Part shown: one piece after another, positions 9,401 through 17,962 of the stretch
Numbering within the stretch: the stretch's first letter is position 1
How the letters are laid out: each line of letters opens with the position of its first letter
Assembly: GCA_965230205.1 (NCBI GenBank)
Contig: OZ245996.1
Location: 3,658,001-3,722,000 of the forward strand
Length of the DNA stretch: 64,000 nucleotides
Direction of reading: 5' to 3'
Source: CANLBN01 sp965230205
Lineage (GTDB): Bacteria; Pseudomonadota; Gammaproteobacteria; Pseudomonadales; Cellvibrionaceae
Made by a program: the position numbers and the translations under genes
The notes under the pieces: generated by a model
What the model was told of the DNA's origin: nothing
Database searches by the model: none
What the model saw: the letters and a program-made list of their open reading frames with translations, nothing else

Positions 9401-11281
9401 TTCAAAACGTTCTTTCAAGGCTGTAAAATCAGCACATGCTAATAGGCTACTCTCTAATTCAAAATCATGCAGCCAAACAGTATTTTCTTCACACCGCAGA
9501 CGATATGGATGTTCACCAATCACTTTAAGGTTCATTCTCTCAAGAACAGGAATCACTTCTGACAATGCTAAAGGAGAATCTTTATGAAAAATTTTAAAAT
9601 GAATTCTTTCACTTTCTTCATTTTCGGGTTGGCACAAATCCAGCGCTAAAGGATAGTCATCGGTAAGCTGCTCTAAAATTTCAATATCTTTAACGGCCTG
9701 AGTGGCTTCGAAATTTTCCTGGTAAGCTGTTGTAAAGGTACTACTGTAACGCTTAAAGTACTCTAGCCCCTGCTCTTCTCTATGATGATTAACCAGCGCT
9801 TCTTCTAATGAAGATGACCAAGTACGAGCCAGGTTTTTTATTTCTTGTTCTAAGTTATCAACAACCCATTTACTTTTCTGGCCATCCTTCAGTCGGAAGA
9901 TAATGTACGTTCGACACAATATTGATTCAGAATAAGAGGTATAAAACTCGTGAGATTCTGAATTGACAGCAACACCTAGCTTTTTAATAATCTCTTCACG
10001 AAGCTTGGTTGAAAATACATCTCGTGGAATATACACCATGGCCGAAGCAAAATTATTCGTGCTATCGCGGCGCATAAATAAACGTACTTTGCGCCGTTCA
10101 TTTATCTGAGAAACATCAACAATTGTATCGGTTAACTCTTCAACAGTACTTTGGAATAGCTCATCACGAGGATAGGTTTCCAATACTTGCCGAATGACTT
10201 TACCGCTATAACTGCTTATATTGACATTAATATTCTCATAAATGGCTTCAATTTTTTCACGAACCATGGGGATATTAAGGACGCTGGCACGATAAACGCC
10301 TGCGGTATAAAGCCCAACGATATGATGCTCACCAATATGATTACCCTTTTCATCATATGCCTTGACCATAATATGATCAGGGTAAGCTTGTCGATGCACG
10401 GTTGAACGAACGGGCAATTTACTAAACGTCACTAACTGACTTTTCTTTTTAGAACCGCCATTAAGAAATTCATCAACTGAATCATTTTTCAGTAAACCTA
10501 GGGATTTAACACAAGTACTCGCGGCTTTTTGCTTACCTTTTGAGCTGCCCTGTTCATAAAAAGCATACCCCAGGAAAGTAAAGTTGTTTACCATTAACCA
10601 GGAAAGATACTGGTTCGCTTCACTGATTTCCGCTTTATTGTGACGTTTTTCGCCATTGTCGATGTTATCTCGAATCATTTGCAGTGCGCTAATCATATCA
10701 GCATAGGCATTGTTAACTGACTCGATATCAGCAATCACACTTTTAATCGCTGATGCAACGGCCTTTAAATCTTTAGCTTTTGTGAAGTGATTAATTTCAA
10801 AATACAACAATGCTTCTGTGCCATCCATATGGCATGCCTTAGCTGAAGGTGTAATGCCTAGCAAATTACCTCGGGAATCACGCTCTGTAATCAACCCTGT
10901 ATTTTTGACGGCATGTACATTGACACCAAGATTGGTTAAAGCCATACGCACAGAATCAATTAAAAAGGTCATATTAGTGCAATGAACCATCACGACAGAA
11001 TATGGGCATTGCCAATTATCTGACTCTACCGTGGGGTTAAACACTTGGACCCGCGGGCGCTTTTTAAACTTTTCAATAAATTGGTATGCGCTGTGGGTCA
11101 ATCCGAGCACATCATCTAAAGACCTACCTGCCAGCTCTTTTAAGGGATACTGGTCAAACAATTCCTCTGCAAATACCTGCATAGCTTCTGCTACAGGCTT
11201 TTTCAATTTGAGTTGAGTAAATTGGTTTAATTGATTCAGGAAGGCAGGTTTATCATCAGTTATGATAGAACTCATAAGCAC
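6458..11281 (-). CDS. gdhB: NAD-specific glutamate dehydrogenase, large (180-kDa class)
   Basis: At 1607 residues this is the right size for the large class of NAD-dependent glutamate dehydrogenases (L_180), which oxidise glutamate to 2-oxoglutarate and ammonia in the cytoplasm. N-terminal ACT-like regulatory segments occupy roughly the first 650 residues. The catalytic core contains RGGLRWSDRHEDFRTEVLGL and KGGFV, followed by the nucleotide-binding part with GIGDMAGDVFGNGML. The start is GTG at 11281, with GGAG six bases upstream; an ATG two codons later is possible. It stands alone apart from the downstream DUF2835 gene and is divergent from purB. Its catabolic role would link amino-acid use to the TCA cycle. 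Confidence 0.97.
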   Translation of the reverse strand: MLMSSIITDDKPAFLNQLNQFTQLKLKKPVAEAMQVFAEELFDQYPLKELAGRSLDDVLGLTHSAYQFIEKFKKRPRVQVFNPTVESDNWQCPYSVVMVHCTNMTFLIDSVRMALTNLGVNVHAVKNTGLITERDSRGNLLGITPSAKACHMDGTEALLYFEINHFTKAKDLKAVASAIKSVIADIESVNNAYADMISALQMIRDNIDNGEKRHNKAEISEANQYLSWLMVNNFTFLGYAFYEQGSSKGKQKAASTCVKSLGLLKNDSVDEFLNGGSKKKSQLVTFSKLPVRSTVHRQAYPDHIMVKAYDEKGNHIGEHHIVGLYTAGVYRASVLNIPMVREKIEAIYENINVNISSYSGKVIRQVLETYPRDELFQSTVEELTDTIVDVSQINERRKVRLFMRRDSTNNFASAMVYIPRDVFSTKLREEIIKKLGVAVNSESHEFYTSYSESILCRTYIIFRLKDGQKSKWVVDNLEQEIKNLARTWSSSLEEALVNHHREEQGLEYFKRYSSTFTTAYQENFEATQAVKDIEILEQLTDDYPLALDLCQPENEESERIHFKIFHKDSPLALSEVIPVLERMNLKVIGEHPYRLRCEENTVWLHDFELESSLLACADFTALKERFENAFRNIWGFNAENDGFNGLVLSTNIQWREVVVLRAYAAYMKQTLFPFSKRAIATTLMAYPEITQKIVDLFHNLFDPELKKRQSHALNNSILADLDNVSNLNDDRILRRFLDFINGTLRTNFYQTIDGINKTYVSFKFNPREIADIPEPRPQYEIFVYSPRVEGVHLRGGKVARGGLRWSDRHEDFRTEVLGLVKAQQVKNAVIVPNGAKGGFVAKRASMDKGRDAFFKEGVTCYQTFIRGLLDVTDNLLKGKIVPPMNVVRRDEDDPYLVVAADKGTATFSDIANEISFEYNHWLGDAFASGGSQGYDHKGMGITARGAWVSVQRHFKENGVDVQKEDFTVIGIGDMAGDVFGNGMLMSEHICLTAAFNHLHIFIDPNPDSASTYKERQRLFSTPGTTWEDYNSKLISKGGGIFSRGAKSIPISAEMKKRFDITQDKLSPVDLITALLKAPVDLIWNGGIGTYVKSASESHTQIGDKANDGLRVNGSELRCKVFGEGGNLGLSQQGRIEFAMHGGACNTDFIDNAAGVDCSDHEVNIKILLNDVVLKGGLTEKQRNRLLASMTDTVAEMVLKNNYYQTQSISLAEKEALTRIGEYRRLIDSLESGGRLNRELEFIPTDEELADRAADGESLTRPELAVLNCYVKSQLKEELAVDEIADNSYLSSWVEKAFPKQLLKKYKTQIHNHILRKEIIATQLANDIVDNMGITFCYRLMESTGENAPAVAMAYVVARDVFQFDNFQEKVEALDYKVPAEDQLALLISMMRRVRRGTRWFLRNRRGQLNPENDVAIFESQVTKAINCTPEFLSESEKQIWDDKCVHFQNLGLSREWASVMAMPGHLFSGLGVAEGAMESKADMPRAVEMHHLLGDKLGLYWFAHAVTNVHVENHWQGMARESFIDDIDKVLRVMSVSLLKLAGKKYQLEEALQLWMQEYPLLVSRWRAIAHELQTNSSTDFAMFSVAMRELIDLMETCRASNKLRFG

Positions 11282-11449
11282 ACTAATCTCCAGATGTTGA
11301 TTATTATTATTAGAGCATAGTCCACGGTACTAAAGGCGCCAATATTAAACACCTACATCTTATAGCTTCATGTCTTAGCAAGATTTAGTTATTTCAGGTA
11401 TGATGCCGCCTTTTTGTCGCTTCTTCAATATATTAAGGTACTTATCATT

Positions 11450-12817
11450 ATGGCCGATTTATCCGCTATCACCGCTGTTTCACCAATCGATGGTCGCTAT
11501 GGCAGCAAAACGTCGGATTATCGAACAATTTTTAGTGAATATGGCTTGATTCGCTTCCGAGTAGAAGTCGAGATTCGCTGGCTCCAATGTTTAGCCGCCC
11601 ACGCATCCATTGATGAAGTCCCTCCTCTAAGCGATGCAGCAAATGAGCAACTCAATAAGCTAGTCGCCAATTTCAGTGAAAGTGACGCGCAACAAATTAA
11701 GTCAATCGAAGCGACAACTAATCACGATGTAAAAGCGGTTGAATACTTTATTAAAGAACAGTTTGCAAGCAACCCCGAGTTGGATGCCGTTAAAGAATTC
11801 GTGCATTTCGCTTGCACTTCTGAAGATATTAACAATCTTTCACATGCTTTAATGCTTAAAGCTGGTCGCAGTACGTTAATTGACCAACTGACTAACACCA
11901 TTGATACAATGACTGCATTAGCAAAGAGTTACGCTGAAACACCGATGCTTTCGCGCACACACGGTCAAACGGCTTCTCCTACCACTGTCGGTAAAGAGAT
12001 TGCTAATGTTGTTGCCCGGTTGCGCCGCCAATTACAGCAAATCCAAGATGTAGAGCTATTAGGGAAAATTAATGGTGCTGTGGGCAACTACAACGCACAC
12101 TTGTCTGCTTACCCTGATATTGACTGGCAAGCGAATGCTGAACAGTTTGTTACCAGCCTTGGACTCACTTGGAATCCCTACACCACCCAAATTGAACCCC
12201 ATGACTATATTGCAGAGCTATTTGATGCCATCGCACGCTTCAATACTATTGTGATTGATTTTAATCGTGATATCTGGGGGTATATTTCAGTTGGCTACTT
12301 TAAGCAGAAAACAATTGCCGGAGAGGTGGGTTCCTCAACAATGCCACACAAAGTTAACCCGATTGACTTTGAAAATTCTGAGGGCAACTTAGGTCTTGCC
12401 AATGCTGTGTTTCAGCACCTGGCTAGTAAGCTACCTATTTCTCGTTGGCAGCGTGACCTTACAGATTCAACGGTATTGCGTAATATGGGTGTTGGTTTCG
12501 GCTATTGTGGCATTGCCTATTCATCCGTATTAAAAGGAATGGGCAAGCTGGAAATCAATGAAGAGAAGTTGTCTGCTGACCTAGAGAGTAGCTGGGAAGT
12601 ATTAGCCGAACCGATACAAACTATTATGCGTCGATATGGTGTTGATGAGCCTTATGAAAAGCTCAAGGCATTGACCCGAGGCCAAACAATTACAGCTGAG
12701 ATTTTAAGCCAATTTGTAGAAACCTTAGAAATCCCAGAAAGCGCTAAAGCAGATATACGGGCAATGACTCCATCAAATTATATTGGGAATGCTATTGCCC
12801 AAACGAAGGCGATATAA
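11450..12817 (+). CDS. purB: Adenylosuccinate lyase
   Basis: This 455-residue protein aligns in length with PurB. It catalyses two beta-eliminations in purine synthesis (SAICAR to AICAR, and adenylosuccinate to AMP). The fumarase/aspartase superfamily signature is clear: SSTMPHKVNPIDFEN around residue 285, preceded by the TSEDINNLSHA and RTHGQTASPTT blocks that carry active-site residues. I start it at the ATG at 11450 (MADLSAITAVSPIDGRYG), the canonical N-terminus, with an AAGG Shine-Dalgarno. A longer frame opening at 11414 adds twelve unconserved residues. It is divergent from gdhB. Confidence 0.97.
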   Translation: MADLSAITAVSPIDGRYGSKTSDYRTIFSEYGLIRFRVEVEIRWLQCLAAHASIDEVPPLSDAANEQLNKLVANFSESDAQQIKSIEATTNHDVKAVEYFIKEQFASNPELDAVKEFVHFACTSEDINNLSHALMLKAGRSTLIDQLTNTIDTMTALAKSYAETPMLSRTHGQTASPTTVGKEIANVVARLRRQLQQIQDVELLGKINGAVGNYNAHLSAYPDIDWQANAEQFVTSLGLTWNPYTTQIEPHDYIAELFDAIARFNTIVIDFNRDIWGYISVGYFKQKTIAGEVGSSTMPHKVNPIDFENSEGNLGLANAVFQHLASKLPISRWQRDLTDSTVLRNMGVGFGYCGIAYSSVLKGMGKLEINEEKLSADLESSWEVLAEPIQTIMRRYGVDEPYEKLKALTRGQTITAEILSQFVETLEIPESAKADIRAMTPSNYIGNAIAQTKAI

Positions 12818-12883
12818 CAGAAAAATCATGATCAATTATTGATTTTAAAATAGTTGATGCTGCAACTTAACTGCTTGAATAGA

Positions 12884-13186
12884 CTATAAATTAACGCCTA
12901 CTGTATTACCTTCATAAATAAGAGGTAAAAACTTTAGTCGAGCGGAACAACCATCATTAGTCTGCCCTGTTAGCAAGTTAAATCGCATTCCATGTGCTGC
13001 ACATTGAATTTCACCCTCTCGAATTGTTGCCTGATGGAGAGGAGCTTGTTGATGAGGGCATTGATTAATGAGCAAATATCGCTGGCCGTTATCTTGAATC
13101 AGTAACAGAGGGTGGCCTTGAATAGAGAACGTTCTACGATAACCATCATATAAATGTATCAAACGTTCAAGTGCATGAAATGCCAT
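12884..13186 (-). CDS. Small Rieske-type [2Fe-2S] protein
   Basis: A 100-residue protein with both Rieske cluster boxes: CPH at about residue 43 and CAAH at about residue 62, each followed by glycine or alanine as usual (CPHQQAPLHQ ... CAAHGMRF). It has no other domain, so it is a stand-alone ferredoxin-like Rieske protein, as in small dioxygenase ferredoxins or NirD-like proteins. ATG 13186 is preferred because GAGGG lies just upstream; GTG 13192 is the alternative. It is divergent from pabB with under 40 bp between starts. The partner enzyme is not evident here. Confidence 0.85.
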   Translation of the reverse strand: MAFHALERLIHLYDGYRRTFSIQGHPLLLIQDNGQRYLLINQCPHQQAPLHQATIREGEIQCAAHGMRFNLLTGQTNDGCSARLKFLPLIYEGNTVGVNL

Positions 13187-13224
13187 AATCACCCTCTTCT
13201 ATTTATAGTTTTGAAAAATAATAA

Positions 13225-14628
13225 ATGTTAGATATTACGCCCATACCCTACCACCCAAATTGTGAAGAACTATTCTCTCAATTTTACGACCTGCCCTACG
13301 CCTGCTGGCTAGATAGTGGCAAGCCAAATTCTAAATATGGACGTTACGATATTATTAGTGCATTACCAGCAGTGCGTATCGATAGCCGCAGTGGCGTTAC
13401 CAAAATCTACCATTGTAAGGATGGAGAATTCAAGAACGACGTCTTCACCACAAGTACTAATGACGCGCTTGATGTACTTAACAGTGAACTATCAAAGCTG
13501 ACTACTATTGATGCATCACAAAAAATTCCACCCATTCCATTCACTGGTGGTGCTATTGGCTATTTTAGTTATGAGCTAGGTAGACGCTATCTTAATTTAA
13601 TCGATGAACAAAACTCGTCAACTCATCTGCCTTTTGCCGATATGCAACTGGGCATTTATCACTGGGCCTTGGTACAAGACCACCATCTTAGAAAAGCTTA
13701 TTTAGTCAATTTACCCGAATGTAACACCAAGGTTATAAGTGAAATTAAGAACAGGCTGGATAACAACCGCAAAGTAAAGGAATTAAAGCCTTTAGTCGTC
13801 AATGAATTGTCCGCAGCAATATCAAGAGACCAGTACTTACAACAACTAGCTAAAATTAATGAATATATTTTAGCCGGCGACTGCTATCAGGTAAATTTTG
13901 CGCAATGCTTTAAAGGACACTATAGCGGCGACCCCTATTCAGCCTATCAGCAATTAAGAAAGGCAATGGCATCTCCCTTTTCTGCCTATCTTCAATTAGG
14001 CGATCAGGCCATTATGTCTTTATCTCCAGAAAGGTTCCTAAGCGTAAAAAATCGTCAGGTCTTTACCCAACCAATTAAAGGTACCGTCGCTAGACATGAG
14101 GATCCTTTAAAAGATCAGCAGCGAGCAGATGATTTACAAAATGATGCTAAGAATCGTGCTGAAAACCTTATGATTGTTGATTTATTGCGCAATGATATAG
14201 GGCACCACTGTATACCAGGCAGTATAAAAGTAGATACCCTATTTGGCCTACAGAGTTTCCCTAACGTTCACCATTTAGTCAGTGATATATCGGGCGAATT
14301 AGCAAAAGGGTCACACAGCATAGATTTACTAAAGGATTGTTTTCCAGGAGGCTCAATTACAGGCGCACCAAAGAAACGAGCCATGGAAATTATTGATGAA
14401 CTGGAAACCGGTAATCGAGGGGTCTATTGTGGCAGTATTGGCTACATTAACAATAATGGTGATATGGATACCAGTATTGCTATTCGCACAGTAAGCTGCG
14501 ATGGCGAACAACTCTATTGCTGGGGTGGCGGTGGCATTGTTGCTGATTCAAAACCAGAAGATGAATACCAAGAAAGCCTGGATAAAATTAATAAGATATT
14601 AAAGACACTTGAAACCAAGAAAAAATAA
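13225..14628 (+). CDS. pabB: Aminodeoxychorismate synthase component I
   Basis: A chorismate-binding enzyme of 467 residues. With the PabA glutaminase it makes 4-amino-4-deoxychorismate for folate. The lysine form of the active-site motif, PIKGT (residues about 290-294), separates it from anthranilate synthase, which has PIAGT. Downstream are DAKNRAENLMIVDLLRND, GSITGAPK and GNRGVYCGSIGY, the standard chorismate-binding signatures. It is convergent with thrH and divergent from the Rieske gene. The neighbouring thrH reproduces a pairing I recall from Pseudomonas. Confidence 0.95.
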   Translation: MLDITPIPYHPNCEELFSQFYDLPYACWLDSGKPNSKYGRYDIISALPAVRIDSRSGVTKIYHCKDGEFKNDVFTTSTNDALDVLNSELSKLTTIDASQKIPPIPFTGGAIGYFSYELGRRYLNLIDEQNSSTHLPFADMQLGIYHWALVQDHHLRKAYLVNLPECNTKVISEIKNRLDNNRKVKELKPLVVNELSAAISRDQYLQQLAKINEYILAGDCYQVNFAQCFKGHYSGDPYSAYQQLRKAMASPFSAYLQLGDQAIMSLSPERFLSVKNRQVFTQPIKGTVARHEDPLKDQQRADDLQNDAKNRAENLMIVDLLRNDIGHHCIPGSIKVDTLFGLQSFPNVHHLVSDISGELAKGSHSIDLLKDCFPGGSITGAPKKRAMEIIDELETGNRGVYCGSIGYINNNGDMDTSIAIRTVSCDGEQLYCWGGGGIVADSKPEDEYQESLDKINKILKTLETKKK

Positions 14629-14641
14629 GCACTCAGTCAGT

Positions 14642-15259
14642 TTACATCGATAAATCCCTGACACTTGCCTTTATAAACTCCCTTTTTAAGTCATCATACT
14701 CACTCACAGCTGGAAATTGTGGAAATTCATCAATCACATTTTGCGGCGATTTAAATAATATCCCGGCATCGGCCTGACTTAGCATGCTTGTGTCATTATA
14801 AGAATCTCCAGATGCAATGACTCTGTAGTAGAGACCTTGAAAAGCCAGAATAGATTGGCGCTTTGGATCCGGTTGACGGAGCTTATAACCAACCACCTTA
14901 CCCGCCTTATCCACTTCAAGGTGATGGCAAAATAAGGTAGGAAACCCCAATTGACGCATCAAGGGTTGGGAAAACTCGTAAAATGTATCTGAAAGGATAA
15001 CGACTTGAAAGCGCTCTTTTAGCCAATCGAGGAATTCTTTAGCGCCAGTAAGCGGTTTAAGAGTAGTAATAACCTCTTGTATTTCACTTAGCCCCAGATT
15101 GTGGTCATTCAAGATTTGCAACCGTTGATTCATTAACACATCATAATCTGGTATATCACGGGTAGTCGCCTTTAACTCATCGATACCGGTTTTATTAGCA
15201 AATTCGATCCAAATCTCAGGCACCAAAACGCCTTCCAAGTCCAGGCAGGCTAGCTCCAT
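14642..15259 (-). CDS. thrH: Bifunctional phosphoserine phosphatase / homoserine phosphotransferase ThrH
   Basis: A HAD-superfamily enzyme of 205 residues, close to Pseudomonas ThrH in length and sequence feel. The nucleophile motif is the atypical CLDLEGVLVPEIW at the N-terminus; motif II is VILSDTFYEF and motif IV is GDSYNDTSML. The family dephosphorylates phosphoserine and can transfer the phosphate to homoserine, linking serine and threonine synthesis. Its stop lies 13 bp from the convergent pabB stop. Confidence 0.95.
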   Translation of the reverse strand: MELACLDLEGVLVPEIWIEFANKTGIDELKATTRDIPDYDVLMNQRLQILNDHNLGLSEIQEVITTLKPLTGAKEFLDWLKERFQVVILSDTFYEFSQPLMRQLGFPTLFCHHLEVDKAGKVVGYKLRQPDPKRQSILAFQGLYYRVIASGDSYNDTSMLSQADAGILFKSPQNVIDEFPQFPAVSEYDDLKREFIKASVRDLSM

Positions 15260-15388
15260 GTCTTTCCCCTACTGATTAAATTAGCAAAGCAAATTTACCT
15301 AAGCCCCCCACTTAATGCAACCGAAGCCAAGATCCTAAAAATAATATAAGTTCTTTCGTGGCGTCAAAAAGCGCTTAACTTTTAAACA

Positions 15389-15404
15389 TTTTTCACGTGA
15401 AACA
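15389..15404. promoter_or_regulatory. parS: parS-like palindrome
   Basis: TTTTTCACGTGAAACA matches 15 of 16 positions of the widely conserved ParB-binding site TGTTTCACGTGAAACA, differing only at the second base. It is intergenic. A weaker 13/16 match lies inside mdh at 23744-23759. ParB binding is an inference from sequence only. Confidence 0.45.
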
Positions 15405-15552
15405 TATAAGACAATGAGATAGGATCGAACCTAGAAATTACATTAAGTTATTTAGAAAGCTTCCGTAATCCCTTGATTCAAAAGGATTAAACCACAACAA
15501 AATGTAGCTTAAAATAATCCAGCAACTATATGTAGTATATTAAGCAAACAAA

Positions 15553-15596
15553 AAGACTAAAATAGAAACAAATGTTTCACGCCATTTGAGTCTTTC
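15553..15596 (-). terminator. Candidate hairpin terminator
   Basis: AAAGACT pairs with AGTCTTT at the ends, the adjacent AAAT pairs with ATTT after one mismatch, and an inner AAAC/GTTT stem follows. Read on the minus strand the stem is followed by TTTTTGTTTGC, so a terminator for minus-strand transcription is possible. No minus-strand gene ends directly before it, so a structured leader on the plus strand is an alternative. Confidence 0.3.
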
Positions 15597-15732
15597 AAAA
15601 CCCCTCCCAAAACACAAAAAGTTATTTTAATCTCGCCAATATCTTTGCTATGCTCATGTAAAAATAGCACCATTTGAGATGGTCAGGCTCAATTTCAGAC
15701 TCTAAAAATAAAAAAATAATAAGGTACGCTGT

Positions 15733-16020
15733 ATGAAAATCACTCTGGTAAAGAAAATGCTGCCCAATGGCTTACCTTGCAGGAAATGCATAGAAGTGAT
15801 GGACAAGATGAAAACAGCCAATCAATTACAATTTATTGATGAAATTGTCGTTGCCGACGAAAAGGATAAAAATAGCCCGGGAATGGTACTAGCGATCAAG
15901 CATGATGTGAATCGCGCACCATTTTTTGTGGTCGAATATGACGATGGATCAGTGGAAGTATTTACCGTTTATCTAAAACTGGCTAAAGAAGTGTTGAGTA
16001 CATTCAAAGAAACCGCCTAG
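15733..16020 (+). CDS. Thioredoxin/glutaredoxin-like CxxC protein
   Basis: A 95-residue protein with an N-terminal beta strand (MKITLVKKML), a CRKC redox pair at residues 17-20 (GLPCRKC), a helix, and RAPFF near residue 65 that fits the cis-proline loop of the thioredoxin fold. No signal peptide is seen. By memory, the equivalent Pseudomonas locus (pabB-thrH-cysH-hypothetical-cysB) has the reductase gene cysH here, so this protein could serve sulfur-assimilation redox chemistry; that is inference. It is convergent with the following gene, with 10 bp between stops. Confidence 0.65.
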   Translation: MKITLVKKMLPNGLPCRKCIEVMDKMKTANQLQFIDEIVVADEKDKNSPGMVLAIKHDVNRAPFFVVEYDDGSVEVFTVYLKLAKEVLSTFKETA

Positions 16021-16030
16021 CGGACCCCTA

Positions 16031-16486
16031 TTATCTAGGGTCTGCCTTCCAAAGCGCTATCATTTTATCGCTCCCCTGCACTTCACAACTAGCCTTGAAT
16101 CGTTCTGAAGGCTTATCAAATTTAGCGACTGTTTCATAATCAATAAAGATTTTGTAAAGCTCTCTTTCCGGCAAGTATCGACTCTCAATCATATTCACTT
16201 CCCAGCTTTTTTGCCCTTTCACACTATCGTGAAGCTTATTCTCACAAATATCGATGGCCTCACCTATAGACTTAATGTAATTCGCTTTAGATGTGAACTC
16301 TTCTAAGGGGGGCAGCTTGTCATAGATAGCTTGCAAAGCGGCATCCTCCTCCGCTTTTCTCAATGCTGCCAGTTCTTCCGGTGTTGGGCCAGCCATTAAA
16401 TCAACAACATAGAGGGTGCCAAAAATGGATCCATTAACTAATAAGATTGCAAAAAAACCAATAATAAACAATCGTTTAGGAGACAT
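16031..16486 (-). CDS. Hypothetical membrane-anchored protein
   Basis: 151 residues with one N-terminal transmembrane segment (about residues 6-30, FIIGFFAILLVNGSIFGTLY), a charged alanine/glutamate-rich helix (residues 35-55) and a globular remainder with three cysteines (residues 80, 132 and nearby). I do not recognise a family. Its place directly downstream of cysB on the same strand, separated by the cysB terminator, recalls a hypothetical gene at the same place in Pseudomonas. No function is proposed. Confidence 0.6.
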   Translation of the reverse strand: MSPKRLFIIGFFAILLVNGSIFGTLYVVDLMAGPTPEELAALRKAEEDAALQAIYDKLPPLEEFTSKANYIKSIGEAIDICENKLHDSVKGQKSWEVNMIESRYLPERELYKIFIDYETVAKFDKPSERFKASCEVQGSDKMIALWKADPR

Positions 16487-16615
16487 AAAATTTAGTATAT
16501 TATTAAAATAAAGAATTGATCTATCGGGATAAACAAGAGCAATTTAATGCTCTTATATAATAGAGTGTAGTCACTCTCAGCTCATCGATAGGTTTTTTTA
16601 TAACATTTTATTGGT

Positions 16616-16642
16616 ATAAAAAAGCTGCCCTGAGGCAGCTTT
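16616..16642 (-). terminator. Rho-independent terminator after cysB
   Basis: AAAGCTGCC and GGCAGCTTT form a nine-base-pair stem around a CTGA loop, 22 bp past the cysB stop. On the minus strand the stem runs into a T tract. It fits cysB termination. Confidence 0.8.
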
Positions 16643-16663
16643 CACAATAAGCATGTGCGAGGG

Positions 16664-17638
16664 TTAGTAGACAGGTAATTTTATATCCTGGAACAATTCA
16701 TCAAGCTCCAATTTAGATGTGCAGCTATAGGCTTCTTCAACCATGTTGCGACTAAGATGAGGAGCGAAGCTCTCAATAAATTCATACATAAAGCCACGAA
16801 TAAAAGTGCCTCTACGAAAGCCAATCTTAGTAATGCTAGGTTGAAACAATTTACTGGCATCTAATGCAACTAAATCATCATCTAACTGTTCGTCATAGGC
16901 CATTTTTGCAATGATGCCAACGCCAAGTCCTAATCGCACATAGGTTTTAATAACGTCAGCATCAGCTGCTGTAAAGACGATACGAGGCACTAAACCACGT
17001 ACCATAAAGGCCTCATCCAATTTAGAACGCCCAGTGAAGCCAAAAACATACGTCACAATAGGATGTTTAGCGACTTCTTCTAATGTGAGTTCCGATACTT
17101 GGCAAAGTGGATGATCCTTAGGCACGACAATCGCTCGATTCCATTCATAACACGGCATCATTATAAGATCACTGAATAGCTCCATTGCTTCTGTCGCTAT
17201 TGCAAAATCAACGGTACCATCCGCAGCCATTTCCGAAATTTGCATCGGTGTTCCTTGATGCATATGTAGTGCAACTTCAGGGTATCGCTCGATAAAATTC
17301 TTAATCACTCCCGGTAGTAAGTAACGAGCCTGTGTATGTGTTGTCGCTAGGGACAAACTACCCTTCTTGTCATTACTAAACTCTTGGGCAACTTGCTTGA
17401 TGCTTTCTACTTTACGGAGTATCTCTCCCGTCGTCTGTAAAATCGCCTCACCAGCCGGTGTTATGCGAGTTAAGTGTTTGCCGCTGCGAGAAAAAATTTC
17501 GACACCTAACTCATCTTCTAACAATCGAATCTGCTTACTGATACCCGGTTGTGACGTATACAGACTTTGTGCGGTCGCCGATACATTGAGGTCATGATGT
17601 GCAACCTCCCATATGTAACGCAATTGCTGAAGTTTCAT
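16664..17638 (-). CDS. cysB: LysR-type regulator CysB
   Basis: 324 residues, the length of CysB. The N-terminus begins MKLQQLRYIWEV with the LysR helix-turn-helix around residues 18-40 (TAQSLYTSQPGISKQIRLLE). The effector domain contains TTHTQARYLLP, typical of CysB/Cbl and involved in sulfate/thiosulfate and N-acetylserine sensing. It activates sulfate assimilation and cysteine synthesis genes. It is monocistronic by appearance, with its own terminator, and cysteine-related dcyD lies 3 kb away. Identification is secure. Confidence 0.95.
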   Translation of the reverse strand: MKLQQLRYIWEVAHHDLNVSATAQSLYTSQPGISKQIRLLEDELGVEIFSRSGKHLTRITPAGEAILQTTGEILRKVESIKQVAQEFSNDKKGSLSLATTHTQARYLLPGVIKNFIERYPEVALHMHQGTPMQISEMAADGTVDFAIATEAMELFSDLIMMPCYEWNRAIVVPKDHPLCQVSELTLEEVAKHPIVTYVFGFTGRSKLDEAFMVRGLVPRIVFTAADADVIKTYVRLGLGVGIIAKMAYDEQLDDDLVALDASKLFQPSITKIGFRRGTFIRGFMYEFIESFAPHLSRNMVEEAYSCTSKLELDELFQDIKLPVY

Positions 17639-17962
17639 ATCTCCTCCGCAGTGGATAGTAGTTATAAAAATATAAGTATGTATTCTGTTTCAGAATAGTT
17701 GGTAATTAATATATTTGCCAACAATTTTATTAAAATAATTATGATAGATCGCTCTATCTATAACTTTAGACTATATCACATGCTGGACAAGTGAATTGGG
17801 TTTTCTAATTGAATTTTTTTACCCGATTAAGCTTCAATAAGGAATAAAACGACAATTGACTATAAAGACATCAACTGCTGTGGTAATACGCTTCAATGAG
17901 ATTAAAAAGGAGAAAATACGGAGAAAGGCAATTATCAGTACATCATTAGCGGGAGCTCATAC
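17639..17962. other. Intergenic region upstream of cysB
   Basis: 324 bp, AT-rich, without a credible open frame. It should carry the cysB promoter and the 3' end of the universal stress gene. I see no clear terminator or operator. Confidence 0.4.

Larger units (their letters stand above)
15260..15732. other. Intergenic region with parS-like palindrome and a long hairpin
   Basis: No convincing gene lies between thrH and the CxxC protein gene. The interval carries a parS-like palindrome (15389-15404) and an extended inverted repeat (15553-15596), listed separately. It must also hold the thrH promoter and that of the small plus-strand gene. Confidence 0.5.
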
